Assembly: GCA_944385535.1 (NCBI GenBank)
Contig: CALWXR010000029.1
Coordinates: 1 to 38,885 of the forward strand
Reading direction: 5' to 3'
Length of the DNA stretch: 38,885 nucleotides
From: an uncultured Oscillospiraceae bacterium
GTDB lineage: Bacteria > Bacillota > Clostridia > Oscillospirales > Oscillospiraceae
The position numbers and the translations under genes are program-made. Below, piece after piece: positions 36,001 through 38,885 of this stretch. The notes under the pieces are model-generated. The model saw only the letters and a list, made by a program, of their open reading frames with translations. It ran no database searches and was not told where the DNA came from. Position 1 is the stretch's first letter. Each line of letters starts with the position of its first letter.

Positions 36001-36391
36001 TCAGCATCTGTTTTCCACTTTGAAATGGAATCCAATGTGGATGGCAATTCCGATGCAAAAAAACATAGCTGCTGATATTGTGCAGCAGTCTCCCGGCGGT
36101 CATGGTATCCCCCAGGCCGGAACCAATGTCTTTGGCCAGCATCCCGCCGCTAAGGAGGATCCCCGCCAGAGCCAGGAGCATCAGGAGGTTGAGGATCAGC
36201 CGGAAATTGCCCTTCCCACGGAACGCCCCCCGGTACCACCGGCGATGGGAGAGGATATGGGCCAGAAGCAAAAGGATGGTCAGCGTCCCTATGAGCTTAT
36301 GGACGCCCATGCCAAAGGAATGGGAGCTCATGGAAAAAAAGAGTCCTGCGAGCATGCATACATGGAGCAATAATCTGGAGTTTTTACACAT
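36001..36391 (-). pseudogene. DUF4405-like cytochrome b-type membrane protein, apparent frameshift
   Basis: The protein starts MCKNSRLLLHVCMLAGLFFSM with about four membrane segments. His residues lie at helix positions (H10, VHKLIG, LLAHILSHRRW, RLLHNISSY), as in DUF4405/b561-like proteins that may bind haem. After SSYVF the frame meets a run of seven A (36057-36063; T on the coding strand). The next stretch (LHRNCHPHWIPFQ) is unlike the family. If the run had six bases, the reading would be SSYVFCIGIAIHIGFHFKVENRC and a stop at 36001, a proper final helix with the HxGxH motif. So a one-base insertion, a sequencing error or programmed slippage is likely. Without correction the frame runs to 35921. 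ATG at 36391 follows AAAGGA. Confidence 0.7.
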
Positions 36392-36420
36392 TTTGGGTAG
36401 TCCTTTCTGAACAGCTTTTT

Positions 36421-36530
36421 TGCTATCCGCTAACCATGCTGATAGGAAACGCCAAGGACGGCTGCCGGGAACCAGCTTAGGTTTTTGGCGTGGTTGTGCC
36501 CAATCGGCGATAGTTAGCAGACGCTAACCA
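36421..36530 (-). promoter_or_regulatory. structured leader of the DUF4405-like gene
   Basis: On the minus strand the sequence from 36530 down contains TGGTTAGCG twice. It has the perfect hairpin GTTAGC-GTCT-GCTAAC (36513-36528) and a long-range stem ACGCCAA/TTGGCGT. CTATC/GATAG follows close to the ribosome site. GCTAAC can pair with either GTTAGC copy, giving mutually exclusive folds. No known riboswitch core was recognised; it could also be DNA operators. Confidence 0.5.
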
Positions 36531-36582
36531 GTTCTAGCATCGCCGTCCTGAAATGTCAACCTAAATTCCGCTCAAATTTAGG
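36531..36582 (-). promoter_or_regulatory. putative promoter and dyad upstream of the DUF4405-like gene
   Basis: Minus-strand TTGACA (36554-36559), 17-bp spacer, TAGAAC (36531-36536) with TGC before it. The dyad CCTAAATT-N7-AATTTAGG (36560-36582) lies immediately upstream of the -35 and may be an activator or repressor site. Confidence 0.6.
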
Positions 36583-36836
36583 CTATACAACCGTATTTTT
36601 CAAACATTATCCCCATATAAACTGCAACTTTCTATTTATATCCAAAAATATCACAACATTGCTAACAACTTATTCATCTTAAAGTTCTATGAGAAATTAT
36701 CCCATACCTTTTTGAAAAACTGAGTGCAATTTGTTCTGTTTTTCTTGCTTATTGTTGAATCCTCATTGATTTTTAAGCATTTTTGTTTTGTATAGGATAA
36801 TTCCGGGAGAGTTTAGGATGTCAATCAAAAAACACA
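36583..36836. other. AT-rich intergenic stretch, no gene seen
   Basis: About 250 bp, much richer in A and T than its surroundings, between the DUF4405-like promoter region and the ftsH terminator. No frame with a ribosome site, no strong hairpin and no similarity to the other repeats in the window was found. Confidence 0.5.
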
Positions 36837-36868
36837 GCGGCAGGATTCTTACTCAGATCCTGCCGCCG
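36837..36868 (-). terminator. ftsH terminator
   Basis: Perfect 10-bp stem GCGGCAGGAT/ATCCTGCCGC (36837-36846 with 36857-36866). On the minus strand it is followed by TGTGTTTTTTG. Confidence 0.88.
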
Positions 36869-36877
36869 GCAATGGCA

Positions 36878-38779
36878 TCATTCTGTTTTATCCCGGCTCT
36901 GGTCGTCGGCCTCTTCAAACCCGTCGAACAAATCGGTAGCGGACGCCTCGCCCACTTCTCTGCCCTCCATCATGGCGGTGAACTGCTCGCCGGTCATGGA
37001 TTCCTTTTCCAGCAGATAGCGAACCACCCCGTCCAGCTTCTCCTTGTTGTCAGAAAGCAGCTTGGCGCAATGGTCGTAGGCCCGGTCGATCAGGGCCTTT
37101 ACCTCGTCGTCGATGGTGCCGGCTACCTTTTCCGAGTAGCTCTTGGTGGTCTGGTAGTCCCGGCCGATGAATACCTCGCCCCCGTCCAGATAGGACACGG
37201 TGCCCAGTTTCTCGCACATGCCGTACCGGGCCACCATATCCCGGGCCAGCTTGGTGGCACGGTCAATGTCGTTGGAAGCTCCTACGGAGATATCCCCGAT
37301 AAACAGGGCCTCCGCCACCCGGCCGCCCAGCAGAGATACGATCTGCTCGTACATCTCGTTCCGGGTCAGGTTGGAAGAGTCGTCCTTGGGAAGATACCAG
37401 GTGGCCCCCAGCGACTGGCCCCGGGGAATGATGGTGATGTGGCGAACCGGATCATGGGTGGGCAGGAAGTACATTGCTACCGCGTGGCCCGCCTCGTGGA
37501 TGGCGGTGACCTTCAGATCCTTCCGGGTCTGCACCCGGCTGCGCTTGGCGGGGCCGGCGGTGATCTTCATCAGCGCCTCGTTCATATCCTCCATGTTCAG
37601 CACCGGCCGGTTGTCCCGGGCGGCCAGAATGGCGGCCTCGTTCAGAAGGTTACTCAGATCCGCGCCGGTAAAGCCTGCGGTGGAACGGGCTACGGTTTTT
37701 AAGCTTACGGAAGCGTCCAGCTTCTTACCTTTGGCGTGAACCTTCAGGATTTCCTCCCGGCCCTTTACGTCAGGACGGCCCACCTGGATCTGCCGGTCAA
37801 ACCGGCCGGGCCGCAGCAGGGCGGGATCCAGAATGTCGGGACGGTTGGTTGCCGCCAGGACAATGACCCCTTCGGTACGGCTGAAGCCGTCCATTTCCAC
37901 CAGCAGCTGGTTCAGGGTCTGCTCCTTCTCGTCATGGCCGCCGCCCAGGCCGCTGCCACGCTTGCGGCCTACCGCGTCGATCTCGTCAATGAAGATAATG
38001 GCCGGGGCGATCTTTTTTGCCTGGTCAAACAGATCCCGGACACGGCTGGCGCCTACGCCCACATACATTTCCACAAAGTCAGAGCCGGAGATGGACAGAA
38101 ACTGCACCCCCGCTTCCCCCGCCACCGCCCGGGCCAGCAGGGTCTTACCGGTGCCGGGAGGGCCTACCAGCAGCAGGCCGTGGGGGATCCGGGCGCCGAT
38201 TTGGGTAAACTTGTCGGGATTCTTCAGGAAGTCCACCACTTCCTGCAATTCTTCCTTCTCTTCGTCCGCGCCGGCCACATCGTCAAAGGTCACCTTCTTG
38301 CCGTCGGGTACGCCCAGCACCGTGCGGGCCTTGCCGAAATTATTCAGGGGATTGGCGTTGTTGCTGTTCATCCGCCCCATCAGCAGGGCCCACAGCAGCA
38401 GGATCACCACGCCCACCACCAGCAGCGGCAGGATCAGTTCATAGGCGGAGAAGCCCTGCTCCGGAACAAAGTGATAGCTTTCCAGCACCCCGGAGGCGGT
38501 CTGCTCTGTGAAAAGCTCGCTCATTTCCAGCCGGAAGCTTTCCGGGTCCGCCAGTGCGGTGGTCAGGGTAGTCTCCCCGTTGTAGGGATTGTACAGGTAC
38601 AAGGTAATGGTCTGATCCTCTACCACAAAGCTTCTGACCTGCTCCTCCTGGAACAGCTCCACCACTTCGGAATAGGGAATGTTGTTCAGTTGGGTATCAA
38701 ACAGGCTGTTGGTCCAGGAAAAGATCAGCACCAGCACCGCCAGATACAAGATCAAAGGAATAATGTTGCTTTTTTTCAA
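36878..38779 (-). CDS. ftsH: ATP-dependent zinc metalloprotease FtsH
   Basis: Membrane-bound AAA+ protease that degrades misfolded membrane proteins and short-lived regulators, acting as a hexamer. The 633-residue protein has two membrane segments (5-23 and 113-134) flanking a short extracytoplasmic domain. The AAA domain has Walker A GPPGTGKT (206-213), Walker [10 protein letters not shown] (261-269) and the SRH with RPGRFDRQI. The peptidase domain has the zinc motif HEAGH (428-432). The start is TTG at 38779 with AAGGAGAA ten bases upstream; no ATG serves better. It stands alone, closed by a terminator. Confidence 0.95.
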   Translation of the reverse strand: MKKSNIIPLILYLAVLVLIFSWTNSLFDTQLNNIPYSEVVELFQEEQVRSFVVEDQTITLYLYNPYNGETTLTTALADPESFRLEMSELFTEQTASGVLESYHFVPEQGFSAYELILPLLVVGVVILLLWALLMGRMNSNNANPLNNFGKARTVLGVPDGKKVTFDDVAGADEEKEELQEVVDFLKNPDKFTQIGARIPHGLLLVGPPGTGKTLLARAVAGEAGVQFLSISGSDFVEMYVGVGASRVRDLFDQAKKIAPAIIFIDEIDAVGRKRGSGLGGGHDEKEQTLNQLLVEMDGFSRTEGVIVLAATNRPDILDPALLRPGRFDRQIQVGRPDVKGREEILKVHAKGKKLDASVSLKTVARSTAGFTGADLSNLLNEAAILAARDNRPVLNMEDMNEALMKITAGPAKRSRVQTRKDLKVTAIHEAGHAVAMYFLPTHDPVRHITIIPRGQSLGATWYLPKDDSSNLTRNEMYEQIVSLLGGRVAEALFIGDISVGASNDIDRATKLARDMVARYGMCEKLGTVSYLDGGEVFIGRDYQTTKSYSEKVAGTIDDEVKALIDRAYDHCAKLLSDNKEKLDGVVRYLLEKESMTGEQFTAMMEGREVGEASATDLFDGFEEADDQSRDKTE

Positions 38780-38824
38780 TTTGGGAGTTCTCCTTACTTT
38801 TCGTATACTTAGTCTCTTGTAAAA

Positions 38825-38859
38825 CTCAAAAACCCATTGAAAACACTGGATTTTTTGAG
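38825..38859. repeat. AT-rich inverted repeat upstream of ftsH
   Basis: CTCAAAAA and TTTTTTGAG flank an 18-nt interior, about 45 bp upstream of ftsH. It may be a terminator for a gene beyond the window edge or part of the ftsH control region. Confidence 0.4.
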
Positions 38860-38885
38860 ATAATTACTACTGATTTTTCTCCAGT

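Noticed and set aside
36818-37702. Plus-strand frame starting with ATG behind GGGAGAG near 36818
   Set aside because: It runs through the ftsH terminator and antisense through ftsH; not a believable gene.

Overview
The window looks like a chromosomal segment of a GC-rich, spore-forming, low-GC-lineage Firmicute, most likely an Oscillospiraceae (Ruminococcaceae)-type gut Clostridia. This is inferred from a Spo0A homologue, Clostridia-type small families (DUF1540, GGGtGRT plus NifU-like scaffold, a DUF6472-like protein), an L-box lysine riboswitch, consensus TTGACA/TATAAT promoters and strong GC bias inside genes. No rRNA, tRNA, CRISPR array or prophage was seen.

Layout. 1-960: an IS1595-family insertion sequence. 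1011-9774: a complete seven-gene de novo pyrimidine operon (pyrC-carB-pyrK-pyrD-pyrF-pyrE-pyrB) with a consensus promoter, a leader attenuator and a terminator. carA and pyrR are absent, and PyrB carries a C-terminal zinc module like that of PyrI. 9775-10800: a palindromic repeat and two tandem small XRE regulators. 10811-13328 (minus): GGGtGRT protein, NifU-like Fe-S scaffold, and ribulose-phosphate epimerase. 13511-17788 (plus): DUF1540 protein, membrane-anchored HtrA-like protease, Spo0A with a TGTCGAA box at its promoter, a 436-bp MITE-like element, and an LCP cell-wall ligase. 18054-20800: orphan BlaI-type repressor, left-handed beta-helix protein and GlmM. 20976-25990: a tightly packed operon (XRE membrane regulator, 5-formyl-THF cyclo-ligase, membrane protein, DUF1643, YfcE phosphodiesterase, small Cys protein, HExxH lipoprotein). 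It ends at a 250-bp multi-hairpin repeat, beyond which lies a convergent hemolysin III gene.

27057-29212: lysine riboswitch and lysA, then a CBS-domain protein. 29233-35807 (minus): a module of ECF sigma factor, membrane protein, ABC ATPase, three paralogous permease-like proteins (the last interrupted by an in-frame TGA) and a VanY-type D,D-carboxypeptidase. This reads as a self-regulated envelope-stress or export system. 36001-36391 (minus): a DUF4405-like membrane protein with an apparent frameshift, preceded by a leader rich in inverted repeats. 36878-38779 (minus): ftsH.

The clearest items for follow-up are the MITE whose ends resemble those of the IS1595 copy, the PyrB-zinc-domain fusion, the pyr attenuator, the ECF/ABC/triple-permease/VanY module with its interrupted paralogue, and the structured region upstream of the DUF4405-like gene. 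Family names come from reading motifs by eye; no database search was run.
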